The notes: a model not told the origin generated them from the sequence alone. A DNA stretch of 64,000 nt from Sphingobium sufflavum (GCF_021403115.1 NZ_JAJSSH010000001.1:310001-374000); one strand, 5' to 3'; shown: positions 1 through 11,852, numbered from the stretch's first letter. Made by a program: numbers and translations.

Positions 1-2
1 CC

Positions 3-137
3 CGCCCATGGCGAAGCGAGACGATGATGATGCATGTCCTGACAAGCGATGTGATGCTCCGCTTTCTTGGCGGTTTCGGCATTGGATGCCTGCTGGTGGT
101 CAGCGGCGCGTTCGATATGTTCAACGGTATCGCATGA
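3..137 (+). CDS. C-terminal end of a small membrane-type protein (partial)
   Basis: A reading frame is open from the left edge and stops at 135-137. Its last 30 or so residues contain a Gly/Leu/Val-rich hydrophobic stretch (LRFLGGFGIGCLLVVSG) that could be one membrane helix. The stop TGA overlaps the ATG of the msrA gene in an ATGA arrangement, which suggests translational coupling. An internal start at 24 (three ATG codons in a row) would give a 37-residue protein; otherwise this is the tail of a longer gene cut by the window edge. I do not recognise the family. Confidence 0.45.
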   Translation, partial: RPWRSETMMMHVLTSDVMLRFLGGFGIGCLLVVSGAFDMFNGIA

Positions 138-811
138 CCATCGGCGGCCCCTTAAAGGCTGTTGCGGCTGGGTTGCTGCTGGCCCTCGCCCCTGCCTGCG
201 GGGTTGCGGCGGAAATGACGGTCAACGCTCCCGCCCCGCGCATCGACGCCGCATCCTCCGCCAAGGTGGAGACAGCGGTATTCGCAGGTGGATGCTTTTG
301 GGGCGTGGAGGGCGTGTTCAGCCATGTGAAGGGCGTGACGTCCGTCACTTCGGGTTATGCGGGGCCGAATCGGCCTGCGGTCAGCTATGAGCAGGTCAGC
401 ACAGGCAATACCGGCTATGCCGAGGCCGTGCGCGTCACCTATGATCCGAAGATCGTCTCCTATGGCACGTTGATGCGGGTCTTCTTCTCAGTCATCACCG
501 ACCCTACGACGTTGAACTATCAGGGGCCGGATCATGGCACCCAATATCGCAGCGCATTGTTTCCGCTGAACGGCGAGCAGGACAAGGCGGCGCGTGCCTA
601 TCTCGCGCAACTTGGCAAGTCTGGCCTTTGGTCGGGGCCGATCGTGACGAAGGTGGAGCCGTATCGCGGGTTTCAGGCGGCGGAAGGCTATCATCAGGAC
701 TTTCTGGCCCGCAATCCGCGCCACCTCTACATCCAGAAATGGGATGCGCCCAAGGTCGCAGCGCTGAAGGCGGGGTTCCCTGCCTTGTGGCAGGCCGGGG
801 CGTCACGCTGA
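134..811 (+). CDS. msrA: Peptide-methionine (S)-S-oxide reductase MsrA, exported
   Basis: Reduces methionine-S-sulfoxide in proteins. The active-site motif GCFWG is present with the catalytic cysteine at residue 54, followed by the family's SGYAGP segment, YEQVSTGNTGYAEAVRV and the DPTTLNYQGPDHGTQYRS block. The chosen ATG gives 225 residues and begins with a hydrophobic signal sequence (about residues 7-27), so this copy is probably periplasmic; cysteine 22 lies in a weak lipobox-like context. A start at 8 would add 42 basic residues with no MsrA similarity. The chosen ATG overlaps the stop of the upstream frame, but no strong Shine-Dalgarno is visible. Confidence 0.92.
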   Translation: MTIGGPLKAVAAGLLLALAPACGVAAEMTVNAPAPRIDAASSAKVETAVFAGGCFWGVEGVFSHVKGVTSVTSGYAGPNRPAVSYEQVSTGNTGYAEAVRVTYDPKIVSYGTLMRVFFSVITDPTTLNYQGPDHGTQYRSALFPLNGEQDKAARAYLAQLGKSGLWSGPIVTKVEPYRGFQAAEGYHQDFLARNPRHLYIQKWDAPKVAALKAGFPALWQAGASR

Positions 812-1075
812 GCAAGCGCACACAGGACGAGGGACTGGGCGGCTGTTTGGGATCGTTGCGATTCTGAATGCGCCTGCCAGAGGTCCGACCCGGTGCTATC
901 GTCTGCCGCCGTTCTGATCTGGTGTAGTGGATGTCTCGCCTGTCGATCTTGATCGAGAGCGGGCATCCTCTTCTTCCTCTTCCCGCATTGCACCATCGAA
1001 AAGCCCGGAAAACTGCGAAAAATCAGTGGTAAAATGCTGGACGAAGCGGGTTGGGCGCGCCATTCTGTTGCCGAT

Positions 1076-3055
1076 ATGAAGAATAAAATGGTGAGAGGAT
1101 GGCGGATCGCTCCGCCGCTGCTGGCTTTGGCATTCGCCCACTCCGCGCTGGTGCAGCCTGTGTTGGCGCAGTCCCCTTTGCCGCAGTCTTCTCCTCCGAT
1201 GCAGGCTGGCGGCAATACCCCGGACCTGCCGCCCATCCCGGTCGCGAAGGATAGTCCCTGGCCGGGCGGTCCGATGCGGATCGAGGTGGATGCGAGCGAT
1301 ATCATCCGCCGTATCGTCCGGGTGCGCCAGACCATCACCGTTGCGCGATCCGGGCCGCTGATCCTGCTCGCGCCGCAATGGTTGCCCGGCCATCATGCCC
1401 CGCGTGGCGAGATAGAGAAGCTGGCCGGCCTGACCTTCACCGCCGATGGGCAGACGCTCGGCTGGCGACGCGATCCGCTCAATGTCCATGCCTTTCACCT
1501 GACCGTCCCGGCGGGTGCGAAGGCCGTCGTCGCGGACTTCCAATATGTCGCGGCGACTGACCGCGATCAGGGCCGCATCAAGATCGGCAGCGCGGTGATG
1601 AACCTGCAATGGGATAATCTGTCTCTCTATCCCGCAGGCTATGCGGCGCGGCAGATTCCGGTGCAGGCACGCATCACCATGCCCGCTGGCTGGACGGACG
1701 CGACAGCCCTGCGCGGCACACGCAGCGATTCCACGACCAGTTATGCCACGACCGACTATGAGACGCTGATCGATTCGCCGGTGTTCGCGGGCCGCTTTGC
1801 CATGTCCCATGATCTGGGTCAGGGTGTCCGGCTGAACATTGTCGCCGATAGCGCGGCGGAACTGGTCGCAACGCCCGACCAGGTGGCCCGTCACCGCAGG
1901 CTGGTCGCGGAAACCGTTGCCCTGTTCGGTGCGCGGCCGTTCGACCATTATGATTTCCTGCTGGCGATCAGCGACGAGATGGGGCGGATCGGGCTGGAGC
2001 ATCATCGGTCCAGCGAGAACGCGGTCGGCACTGGCTATTTCAGCCGCTGGGAGAATGGTCCAGGTGACCGCAACCTGTTGCCGCACGAACTGGTGCATAG
2101 CTGGAACGGCAAATATCGCCGCCCCGTCGGCCTCGCCACGCCCGACTATGCCACGCCGATGCGGGGTGAACTGCTATGGGTCTATGAGGGGCAGACCCAA
2201 TTCTGGGGCTATGTGCTCGGCGCGCGGTCGGGAATGTACAGCAAGGACCAGACGCTCGACGCTCTCGCCACCATCGCGGCCAAGTTGGACATTGCGCAGG
2301 GGCGGCAATGGCGACCGCTGGCCGACACGGTCATGGACCCGATCATCGCCGCGCGCCGGCCCAAGGCGTGGACCGACTGGCAGCGCAGCGAGGATTATTA
2401 CAATGAGGGGCTGATGCTGTGGCTGGAGGTTGATGCGCTGCTGCGGCAGGGCACCGGCGGCAAGCGCGGGCTGGACGATTTCGCCCATGCTTTCTTTGCT
2501 GCGCGTGATGGTGACTGGACGCTGTCCACTTATGGACGAGCCGACATCGTCGCCGCGCTGGGGCAGGTGATGCCCTATGACTGGGAGGGTTTCCTGACCC
2601 GGCGGGTAGACAGCGTGCAGCCGGAACTGCCCAAGGCGGGGCTGGAACTGGGTGGCTATCGGCTGGTCTATCGCGACACGCCGGGTGCCGCGGTGCGCGA
2701 ACGGGAAGCGGACAGCAAGCTGATCGACCAGAGTTATGGCGTCGGCCTGACCGTCAAGGATGATGGCTTTGTATCGGCGGTTATCTGGGACAGCGCCGCC
2801 TTTCGCGCGGGCCTGCGCGTCGGCGACCGGGTCGTGGCGGTGAACGCGACCGAATATAGTCGGGCCCGCTTCCTCGACGCGCTGCGCAATGGCGCGGAGG
2901 GCGGCAACGGACGGCGAACCGAGGTGATTGTCAGGCAGGGCAAGGCCGTGCGTACAATTGCTCTCGATTATTCCGGCGGCATTCGCTATCCGCGCCTGCA
3001 AAAGACCGGGGAGGGTGACGGCAGTCTCGACAGGCTGCTCAAGCCTCGTCTCTGA
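1076..3055 (+). CDS. M61 family metallopeptidase with C-terminal PDZ domain
   Basis: Zinc aminopeptidase of the glycyl-aminopeptidase (M61) family. The zinc motif HELVHSW is at residues 337-341, and the third ligand is probably the Glu in WVYEGQTQFWGY near residue 371. Residues 1-31 form a signal peptide (charged start, hydrophobic core, ending near VLAQS), which places it in the periplasm. The C-terminal 120 residues look like a PDZ domain (SYGVGLTVKDDGFVSAV, AFRAGLRVGDRVVAVN). With 659 residues it has the usual M61 size. An upstream in-frame ATG at 1034 would put 14 residues before the signal peptide and is less likely. The natural substrate is unknown. Confidence 0.9.
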   Translation: MKNKMVRGWRIAPPLLALAFAHSALVQPVLAQSPLPQSSPPMQAGGNTPDLPPIPVAKDSPWPGGPMRIEVDASDIIRRIVRVRQTITVARSGPLILLAPQWLPGHHAPRGEIEKLAGLTFTADGQTLGWRRDPLNVHAFHLTVPAGAKAVVADFQYVAATDRDQGRIKIGSAVMNLQWDNLSLYPAGYAARQIPVQARITMPAGWTDATALRGTRSDSTTSYATTDYETLIDSPVFAGRFAMSHDLGQGVRLNIVADSAAELVATPDQVARHRRLVAETVALFGARPFDHYDFLLAISDEMGRIGLEHHRSSENAVGTGYFSRWENGPGDRNLLPHELVHSWNGKYRRPVGLATPDYATPMRGELLWVYEGQTQFWGYVLGARSGMYSKDQTLDALATIAAKLDIAQGRQWRPLADTVMDPIIAARRPKAWTDWQRSEDYYNEGLMLWLEVDALLRQGTGGKRGLDDFAHAFFAARDGDWTLSTYGRADIVAALGQVMPYDWEGFLTRRVDSVQPELPKAGLELGGYRLVYRDTPGAAVREREADSKLIDQSYGVGLTVKDDGFVSAVIWDSAAFRAGLRVGDRVVAVNATEYSRARFLDALRNGAEGGNGRRTEVIVRQGKAVRTIALDYSGGIRYPRLQKTGEGDGSLDRLLKPRL

Positions 3056-3164
3056 AAACCGGGTCCAAAGCGAGAGCAACATAATTGCAACCCCTTGCGG
3101 GCATTACCGCGCGCGGACATCCCGCGCGGGCGATCCCCGCAAAACGAACAGGCGAAGAAGACAG

Positions 3165-3713
3165 ATGCGTATCGACATGATCCCGGTGGGCAGCAATGTG
3201 CCCGAAAGCCTCAACGTCATCATCGAAGTGCCGACCGGCGGCGAACCGGTGAAATATGAATTCGACAAGGCATCGGGCGCGCTGTTCGTGGACCGCATCC
3301 TGCACACGCCGATGCGCTACCCCGCCAACTATGGCTTTGTGCCGCACACGCTGTCGCCCGATGGCGATCCGATCGACGCACTGGTCGTCGCCCGTTCGCC
3401 CTTCGTCCCCGGCTGCGTCGTGCGCGCCCGCCCCATCGCCGTACTGAACCTGGAAGACGAGCATGGCGGTGACGAGAAACTGGTGTGCGTCCCCGACGAC
3501 AAGACCTTCCCCTATTATTCGGACGTGAAGGAAAAGGACGACCTTCCCGACATCGTGTTCGCGCAGATCGAGCATTTCTTCACCCACTATAAGGATCTGG
3601 AGAAGGACAAGTGGGTTCGCGTCGGCATCTGGGGCGACGCCGCCGAAGCCAAGCGCTTGCTGATCGAAGCGATCGACCGCTATGAGGAAGACAAGAAGGC
3701 CAAGGGCGCCTGA
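3165..3713 (+). CDS. ppa: Inorganic pyrophosphatase
   Basis: Hydrolyses pyrophosphate to two phosphates, pulling biosynthetic reactions forward; soluble and cytoplasmic. Family I signature DGDPIDAL at residues 66-72, with the acidic metal ligands Asp66, Asp68 and Asp71, and RYPANYGFVP just before it. With 182 residues it matches the bacterial family I length. The frame is open upstream, but similarity starts at MRIDMIPVG, preceded by a purine-rich stretch. A strong hairpin terminator follows at 3735-3770. Confidence 0.97.
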   Translation: MRIDMIPVGSNVPESLNVIIEVPTGGEPVKYEFDKASGALFVDRILHTPMRYPANYGFVPHTLSPDGDPIDALVVARSPFVPGCVVRARPIAVLNLEDEHGGDEKLVCVPDDKTFPYYSDVKEKDDLPDIVFAQIEHFFTHYKDLEKDKWVRVGIWGDAAEAKRLLIEAIDRYEEDKKAKGA

Positions 3714-3734
3714 TCCTTTTGGCTTGACGGATAG

Positions 3735-3770
3735 GGGCGGTGGCGCGGAGTTTCGCGCCGCCGCCCTTTT
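3735..3770 (+). terminator. Rho-independent terminator after ppa
   Basis: The left arm at 3735-3747 pairs with the right arm at 3754-3766 (13 bp with one G-U pair) around a short AGTT-containing loop. It is followed at once by TTTT and a T-rich stretch. It lies 22 bases after the ppa stop and reads in the same direction. Confidence 0.8.
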
Positions 3771-3815
3771 CGTTGGGGGAAGAGCAGCGGCCGCCTGTTT
3801 CGGGCATGGAAACTC

Positions 3816-6571
<2,756 letters not shown>

Positions 6572-6790
6572 CGGAAGTTCGCGCACCGAAAGGGCGCGGC
6601 TGGCCCTTCCTGAAATCTGCATGGTATCGCTGCGGAGCGGGCGTGGTGTGTGATTGCGCGCCATGTGCGTGCCTGTGGTTGTACCTGCGGCACATGCACC
6701 AGACATGTTTTGCCATATCCCCGCAACGACGGCGCAAATGCCTCCCTCTATGGATTGACCTGCCTAATAAACAGGCTGATTGACAGGATT

Positions 6791-6807
6791 TGCCCATTTT
6801 TTGGGCA
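6791..6807. promoter_or_regulatory. Small inverted repeat upstream of the 6829 gene
   Basis: TGCCCA-TTTTT-TGGGCA is a perfect 6-bp inverted repeat with a 5-base spacer, 21 bases before the start codon and just before the Shine-Dalgarno GGGAGGAG. A TTGACA sits at 6780-6785 with no good -10 at the right distance. It could be an operator or a weak 5'UTR hairpin; not assigned further. Confidence 0.3.
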
Positions 6808-6828
6808 TTCATCCGGGAGGAGAATGAT

Positions 6829-7266
6829 ATGATCGCTTTCACCGCAGCCCTTGCAACTATTCTGGCAGCGGCGGCACCGACCCTCTCCCATCAGGCGACG
6901 GTCGATCATGCGGGCACCTCCTATCAGTTGCGCTACGAGCCGCAGCTGACGACCAGCGCAAAGACGATCGGTGCCCATGCGGGCGCGCGGCCGAGCACCC
7001 AGCGGTGCCGCTGGACGGTTGTGGTGCACGTCGAACGGCAGATCGGTCAGCCCGGCAAGGCGCATGCGTTGAGCCATATCCTGCCGATCACGCGCCAGTT
7101 CAGCGGCGACCTGCCGGGTAGCTGCGTGGGTCGGGCCACGGCCATCGATGCGGCACAGGCGAGCAAGGCCGACGCCATTCGCGCCCATGTCGCCGCCGTC
7201 GCGGGCGCGGATCGGCAGACGGTGTTGGCAGAGATTGATTCGGCGCGGTCGCTGGCCCTGAACTGA
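6829..7266 (+). CDS. Secreted protein of unknown function
   Basis: A 145-residue protein with a signal peptide (MIAFTAALATILAAAAPTLS). The mature part has two cysteines, in RCRWTVVV and GSCVGRAT, which could form a disulfide in the periplasm. The start is set by a strong Shine-Dalgarno (GGGAGGAG) 7 bases upstream; in-frame ATGs further up lack one. The stop is only 6 bases before the next start, so it is probably co-transcribed with the porin-like gene. I do not recognise the family. Confidence 0.75.
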   Translation: MIAFTAALATILAAAAPTLSHQATVDHAGTSYQLRYEPQLTTSAKTIGAHAGARPSTQRCRWTVVVHVERQIGQPGKAHALSHILPITRQFSGDLPGSCVGRATAIDAAQASKADAIRAHVAAVAGADRQTVLAEIDSARSLALN

Positions 7267-7272
7267 TCGTCG

Positions 7273-7980
7273 ATGGCCGCATATCTGCGGGCGGCGGTTC
7301 TCCTGCTCCTGCCCATGATAGGGGCAGGCAGGCAGGCCACCGCGCAATCGACGCAGGGCCTGTCAGCCGGCATGGACCTGACCAGTGACCACCGCCTGCG
7401 CGGGCTGAGCTGGAGTGACAGCAAGCCGACGCTCCGTGCTTGGGTGGGCGTGCCAGTGGGACCGCGCACCTATGTCGATGCGGAACTGGTCGCGACCCAT
7501 GGATCGATCCGTGCGGATGGAGCAGGGGCGGCCCTGTCCGTGGGCCTGCGCCAGAGGCTAGGCGATGGCCCGGTACGCGTGGATGCGGGCGGCGGTTGCC
7601 GTCTGTTTCCCGGCCAGGCGGGATCGGCCTTTTGCGAGGTCGGGACGGACGTCGCCTATGACCTGGCGTGGGTCAGGGTCGATGCCGGGCTGAGCTATGC
7701 GCCACGGCAACGGGCCATCGGCGGAGATAATCTTTATCTGCGCGCGGGCATAGGGATCGACGTTCCCCGTTCCCCGTTCAGCCTGCATGGCGGCGTGGGC
7801 CATTCGACGGGGACGGTGACAGACGCCCTCCGCGCGGCGCGGTTGCGACCGGAAGGTGCCTATTGGGACTATCGCGTTGGGGCAGATTTCACGCGCGACC
7901 GGCTCAACACAGGGTTGCGCTATGTCACCACCAGCAATGGGCAGGGCACCGTCGTCGCGCATGTCGGCATCAGCTTCTGA
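7273..7980 (+). CDS. TorF-like putative outer-membrane porin
   Basis: A 235-residue protein with a signal peptide (residues 1-25, ending near ATAQS), then alternating beta-strand-like segments with aromatic and glycine spacing, ending in the C-terminal phenylalanine (GISF) typical of outer-membrane barrels. The SAGMDLTSDHRLRGLSWSDSKP segment resembles the start of the mature region in the TorF/TIGR02001 family ('SDYRFRG.S'). Substrate unknown. It lies 6 bases after the 6829 gene and converges with the DNA ligase gene, whose stop is only 9 bases away. Confidence 0.75.
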   Translation: MAAYLRAAVLLLLPMIGAGRQATAQSTQGLSAGMDLTSDHRLRGLSWSDSKPTLRAWVGVPVGPRTYVDAELVATHGSIRADGAGAALSVGLRQRLGDGPVRVDAGGGCRLFPGQAGSAFCEVGTDVAYDLAWVRVDAGLSYAPRQRAIGGDNLYLRAGIGIDVPRSPFSLHGGVGHSTGTVTDALRAARLRPEGAYWDYRVGADFTRDRLNTGLRYVTTSNGQGTVVAHVGISF

Positions 7981-7989
7981 AAGGTCGGA

Positions 7990-9561
7990 TCAGGTCGCCA
8001 GTGCCTGAAGGGTCGCAATCCGGTCTGCCTCGGCGGCGGGTTTGTCCCGGCGGATACGCTTGATGCGGGGAAAGCGCATAGCGAGGCCGGACTTGTGTCG
8101 CTTGCTGGTGTGGATGGAGTCAAAGGCGACCTCTAGCACCAGCGACTTTTCTACCTCGCACACCGGACCGAAACGGTTGAGGGTATGGGTTCGCACGAAA
8201 CGGTCGAGCCATTTCAATTCCTCGTCTGAGAAACCGGAATAGGCCTTGCCCACAGGCAGAAGTTCGCCGTCCTCCGTCCAGCAGCCGAAGGTGTAATCGG
8301 AGTAGAAGGAGGCGCGGCGGCCATTGCCGCGCTGGGCGTACATCATGACGCAGTCGGCACTGAGCGGGTCACGCTTCCATTTATACCAGAGGCCGGTCTT
8401 GCGACCCGAAACATAGGGGCTGTCGCGCCGTTTGAGCATCACCCCCTCGATCGCCGCGTCGCGAGCGGAATCGCGGATGGCGGACAGCGCCGCGAAATCG
8501 GGAGCGTCGATCAGGCGGGACAGGTCGAAGCGGTCGGGAGGCAGGGCGGCGGCGATACTGTCCAGTGCGGTACGCCGCTCCGTCCAGGGCAGTGCGCGCA
8601 GGTCACGCCCGCCCGCCTCCAGCACATCATAGAGGCGGACGAAGGGGGGATAGTCGGTCATCATCTTGCGGGTGACGGTCTTGCGGCCGAGGCGCTGCTG
8701 GAGCGCGTTGAAGCTGGCCGCCTCGCCGCCCTGTGCGTCGCCGCGCACCATCAGTTCGCCGTCGAGGACGCCGATGAAGTCCAGCGCCTCCACGATTTCC
8801 GGAAAGGCGCGGCCGATTTCCTCCCCTCCCCGGCTGAATAGGCGGCGATCCGATGCGGTGCCGACCAGTTCGACCCGGATACCGTCCCATTTCCATTCGG
8901 CGACAAAATCGTCGAGCGAGACGGTGCCATCCTCCAGCGGATGGGCGAGCATGAAGGGGCGGAACCATGCGGTGTCCGTGAGGTCGGGCGTCTCCCCGGT
9001 CCCCTCGCCCCACGCGAACAGTGCGGCATAGGGGGGCGTCAGGGCGTGCCAATATTCATCCACTGCATCGACCGAGACGCTGAACGCCTCGGCAAAGGCG
9101 ACCTTGGCAAGGCGGGCGGAGACGCCGACGCGCATGCCGCCGGTGGCGAGTTTCAGCAGGGCGTAGCGGCTTTCCGGTTCGATCCGGTCGAGCATCGCGG
9201 CGAGGACGGCGGGTGCGTCGGCCCGGCTCAGGGGGGCGAGCGTCTCCACCACCTCAGAGAGGAGAATATCCTTGCCCGCTCCCGCGCCCGGTGCCTCCCA
9301 GATCAATGCTACGGTCTCTGCCGTGTCGCCCACATAGGCGCGGCTCATCGCGACCAGCACGGAGTCGACCCGCTGTTCCGCCAGCGCGCGAATGGTGGCG
9401 GACTTGACGGCGGGCAGGTCGATGGCGTCGGTCAGCGCGGCCAGCGCCCAGCCCCGGTCCGGGTCGGGCGTGACGCGGAGATAGTCGACGATGAGCGCGA
9501 TCTTCGCATTGCGCGAGCGGGTATAGACCAGATCGTCGATCAGTCGTGCAAAGGCCCGCAT
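7990..9561 (-). CDS. ATP-dependent DNA ligase (cisplatin-response / LigC-type)
   Basis: Seals DNA nicks using ATP; an accessory ligase in addition to the NAD-dependent LigA. The nucleotidyltransferase motif I is WKWDGIR with the adenylated lysine at 224. An N-terminal helical DNA-binding region (1-200) and a C-terminal OB domain (LVLEVAFDSIHTSKRHKSG, MRFPRIKRIRRDKP) complete the family plan. With 523 residues it matches the ligases that occur beside an Lhr-type helicase and a metallo-beta-lactamase exonuclease. Here the exonuclease precedes it with a TGATG stop-start overlap, so the two are translationally coupled. No Lhr helicase gene is adjacent. Confidence 0.93.
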   Translation of the reverse strand: MRAFARLIDDLVYTRSRNAKIALIVDYLRVTPDPDRGWALAALTDAIDLPAVKSATIRALAEQRVDSVLVAMSRAYVGDTAETVALIWEAPGAGAGKDILLSEVVETLAPLSRADAPAVLAAMLDRIEPESRYALLKLATGGMRVGVSARLAKVAFAEAFSVSVDAVDEYWHALTPPYAALFAWGEGTGETPDLTDTAWFRPFMLAHPLEDGTVSLDDFVAEWKWDGIRVELVGTASDRRLFSRGGEEIGRAFPEIVEALDFIGVLDGELMVRGDAQGGEAASFNALQQRLGRKTVTRKMMTDYPPFVRLYDVLEAGGRDLRALPWTERRTALDSIAAALPPDRFDLSRLIDAPDFAALSAIRDSARDAAIEGVMLKRRDSPYVSGRKTGLWYKWKRDPLSADCVMMYAQRGNGRRASFYSDYTFGCWTEDGELLPVGKAYSGFSDEELKWLDRFVRTHTLNRFGPVCEVEKSLVLEVAFDSIHTSKRHKSGLAMRFPRIKRIRRDKPAAEADRIATLQALAT

Positions 9562-10586
9562 CAGTCGTCTTCATCCTCATAGCCCGCCACAGCCAGAGCA
9601 CGGGCGCGCATCTGGTGCGTTTGGCACCAGTGGACCAGCGCCTCCTCCGCGCCATGCGTCACCCATGTCTCCTTCGGGCGGAGGAGGGCGATGGTGCCGG
9701 TCAGTTCGTCCCAGTCGGCATGGTCGGAGATGACGAGCGGCAATTCCACCTGTTTGGCCCGCGCGCGCTGGCGCACCCGCATCCAGCCCGATGCCATGGC
9801 CGTGATCGGGTCAGGCAGGCGGCGGCTCCAGCGATCGGTCAGGGCGGACGGGGGGCAGAGGATGATGCGGCCGCGCAAATCTTCCTTCTGCACCTCGCTC
9901 ACCAGGCGCAGGTCGCCAAGGTCGACGCCAAGGCTCTGGTACAGGGCGCACATCTTCTCCAGCGCGCCATGCAGGTAGATGGGGTCGGCATGACTTGCGC
10001 GGCGCAACTCCGCGATCACCCGTTGCGCCTTGCCCAGCGCATAGGCGCCAACCAGCACGCAACGGTCCGGGTTGGCGGCGCGGGCGTTGAGGAGACGGGC
10101 CACCTCCTGCTCGATAGGGGGATGGCGAAAGACGGGGAGGCCAAAGGTCGCCTCCGTGATGAAGATGTCGCAGGGGACTGGCTCGAACGGCACGCAAGTG
10201 GGGTCGGGCCGCACCTTATAGTCGCCGGAGACGACGACTCGTTCGCCACCATGTTCCAGCAATATCTGCGCGGAGCCCAGGACATGGCCGGCGGGGTGCA
10301 GGCTGATGCGGACGTTGCCTCGCTCGATCACCTCTCCATAGGACAGGGCCTGGCCGCCTTCCGTTCCATAGCGCAGGTTCATGATCGCCAGCGTCTCAGC
10401 GGTGGCGATGGACTGGCCATGACCGCCGCGCGCATGATCCGCATGGCCATGGGTGATGAGCGCGTTGGCGCGCGGCACAGAGGGGTCGATCCATATGTCC
10501 GCCGGGCGGACATGTATGCCGGTGCGGTCCGCTGCGATCCAGTGGCGGGCGGGCGGCTGTTCAGCGGCGAGTTTTTCAGCTGACAT
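9561..10586 (-). CDS. Ligase-associated DNA exonuclease (metallo-beta-lactamase fold)
   Basis: A 341-residue protein of the metallo-beta-lactamase/beta-CASP superfamily (SNM1/CPSF-like). The metal motif HGHADH is at residues 46-51, with the later VVSGDYK and ISDHADWDEL segments. The family acts as a DNA exonuclease next to the ATP-dependent ligase in a repair cassette. The start MSAEKLAAEQ was chosen because similarity begins soon after; the frame is open a further 168 bases upstream but that part looks random. Its stop overlaps the ligase start. Confidence 0.9.
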   Translation of the reverse strand: MSAEKLAAEQPPARHWIAADRTGIHVRPADIWIDPSVPRANALITHGHADHARGGHGQSIATAETLAIMNLRYGTEGGQALSYGEVIERGNVRISLHPAGHVLGSAQILLEHGGERVVVSGDYKVRPDPTCVPFEPVPCDIFITEATFGLPVFRHPPIEQEVARLLNARAANPDRCVLVGAYALGKAQRVIAELRRASHADPIYLHGALEKMCALYQSLGVDLGDLRLVSEVQKEDLRGRIILCPPSALTDRWSRRLPDPITAMASGWMRVRQRARAKQVELPLVISDHADWDELTGTIALLRPKETWVTHGAEEALVHWCQTHQMRARALAVAGYEDEDD

Positions 10587-10659
10587 GGCGTCCTTCAGGT
10601 CCGCTGGCCGGATGGTGGAAGGAGGGCGGAGTCCTGCCTCCGCCCCCCGATTTTGGTCG

Positions 10660-11232
10660 TCAGCGGCAAGAGACTCCGCCGCGATCAATCTCCCGGCCCA
10701 GCAGGCCGCCCGCGCCCGCACCCAGCAAGGTGCCAAGCAGCGAGTTACCGCCATTGTCGAGGCTATTACCGATTACACCGCCCAGCGCCGCGCCGACGAT
10801 CAGGCCCGTCGTGCCATCCTGACGGCGGCAGTAATAATTGCCATTATAGCCACGATAGACGCGGGTGTTGCGCGTCACCGGTATGGGTCGATAGCCGCCG
10901 CGATAGTAATTCTCGGCATAATAGCCGCGGCTGCCCCGCTCATACCGATTATGGTCATAGTTGCGCCAGTTGCGCCAGTTACGATCGTTGGAGCGCCAGT
11001 TGTTGTCGGCGCGGGGACCGCCTGGACGCCAGTCATTGCCACGCCGGTCGTTATCGCGTCGATCATTGTCGCGGCGGTCGTTGTCCCGGCGGCCATCACC
11101 CCGGCGGTCGTCGTTGCGGCGATCCCATTGGCCATTGTCGCGACCGGGCTGCGCCATGGCCAGCGAGCCGGTCAGCGTCATCGCGCCCAGACTGATCGCG
11201 ATCAGCGCCTTTTTGCCGAAGTTCAGCATCAT
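10660..11232 (-). CDS. Glycine-zipper 2TM protein with Arg/Asp repeats, exported
   Basis: A 190-residue protein: signal peptide (1-28, ending LAMAQ), a charged repetitive segment made of DRRDN-type units (about 35-70), an aromatic Asn/Tyr/Arg-rich stretch, then a C-terminal glycine-zipper module (GLIVGAALGGVIGNSL, LLGTLLGAGAGGLLGREID). The fold is probably an outer-membrane or periplasmic assembly; its role is unknown. Shares the C-terminal module and the NYYCRR(Q/K)DGTTG lead-in with the smaller protein at 56771-57115, so the two are paralogues. A good Shine-Dalgarno (AAGGAGAATC) precedes the start. Confidence 0.85.
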   Translation of the reverse strand: MMLNFGKKALIAISLGAMTLTGSLAMAQPGRDNGQWDRRNDDRRGDGRRDNDRRDNDRRDNDRRGNDWRPGGPRADNNWRSNDRNWRNWRNYDHNRYERGSRGYYAENYYRGGYRPIPVTRNTRVYRGYNGNYYCRRQDGTTGLIVGAALGGVIGNSLDNGGNSLLGTLLGAGAGGLLGREIDRGGVSCR

Positions 11233-11387
11233 GATTCTCCTTATCCTTGTTGCAAGGGAGAATGTTTCGCGACCGGGACGGTTGCATGAACTGAAAACAA
11301 CAATGGCGTGCGGATGATCCGAAGCGGGACGGGGACGGAAACATCCCTGTCCCGGCTCGTTGTCGAAGGCGGAAAGGAGTTCATGCC

Positions 11388-11852
11388 ATGACAGAGACTA
11401 TCCGCACCGAATTCTGGAAGGCGTTCGAGCACAGCCCGTTCGTGATGGTCAGCCTGACCGGCGACCATGCCCACAGTCTGCCGATGACCGCCCAACTGGA
11501 CCGGGATGCCAATCATGCCTTCTGGTTCTACACCGCCCGTGACAACAGGCTGGCCAAGGGCGGCGATGCGATGGCGCAGTTCGTCGCCAAGGGGCATGAC
11601 CTGTTCGCCTGCATTTCCGGCACATTGCGGGAGGAGAGCGATCCCGCCGTCATCGACCGTTATTGGTCGAAGCAGGTGGAGGCTTGGTATCCGGGCGGGC
11701 GCAATGATCCCAATCTGCTTATGCTGCGCTTCGACCTGGCGGATGCGGAAATCTGGACCGCAGACTTGGGCGTGAAGGGCCTGTTCAAGTTGGTGACGGG
11801 TCAGACGATCAATCCGCAGGAAGCGGGGCGGCACGCGCAGGTCGCTCTCTGA
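11388..11852 (+). CDS. Pyridoxamine 5'-phosphate oxidase-fold general stress protein
   Basis: A 154-residue protein of the split-barrel flavin-binding group (general stress protein 26-like). The N-terminal FWKAFEHSPFVMVSLTG, the central FWFYTARDNRLAKGG and the C-terminal YPGGRNDPNLLMLRFDLADAEIW are typical. Probably binds FMN or F420-like cofactor, but the substrate is unknown. A Shine-Dalgarno (GAAAGGAG) lies about 9 bases upstream. Confidence 0.85.
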   Translation: MTETIRTEFWKAFEHSPFVMVSLTGDHAHSLPMTAQLDRDANHAFWFYTARDNRLAKGGDAMAQFVAKGHDLFACISGTLREESDPAVIDRYWSKQVEAWYPGGRNDPNLLMLRFDLADAEIWTADLGVKGLFKLVTGQTINPQEAGRHAQVAL

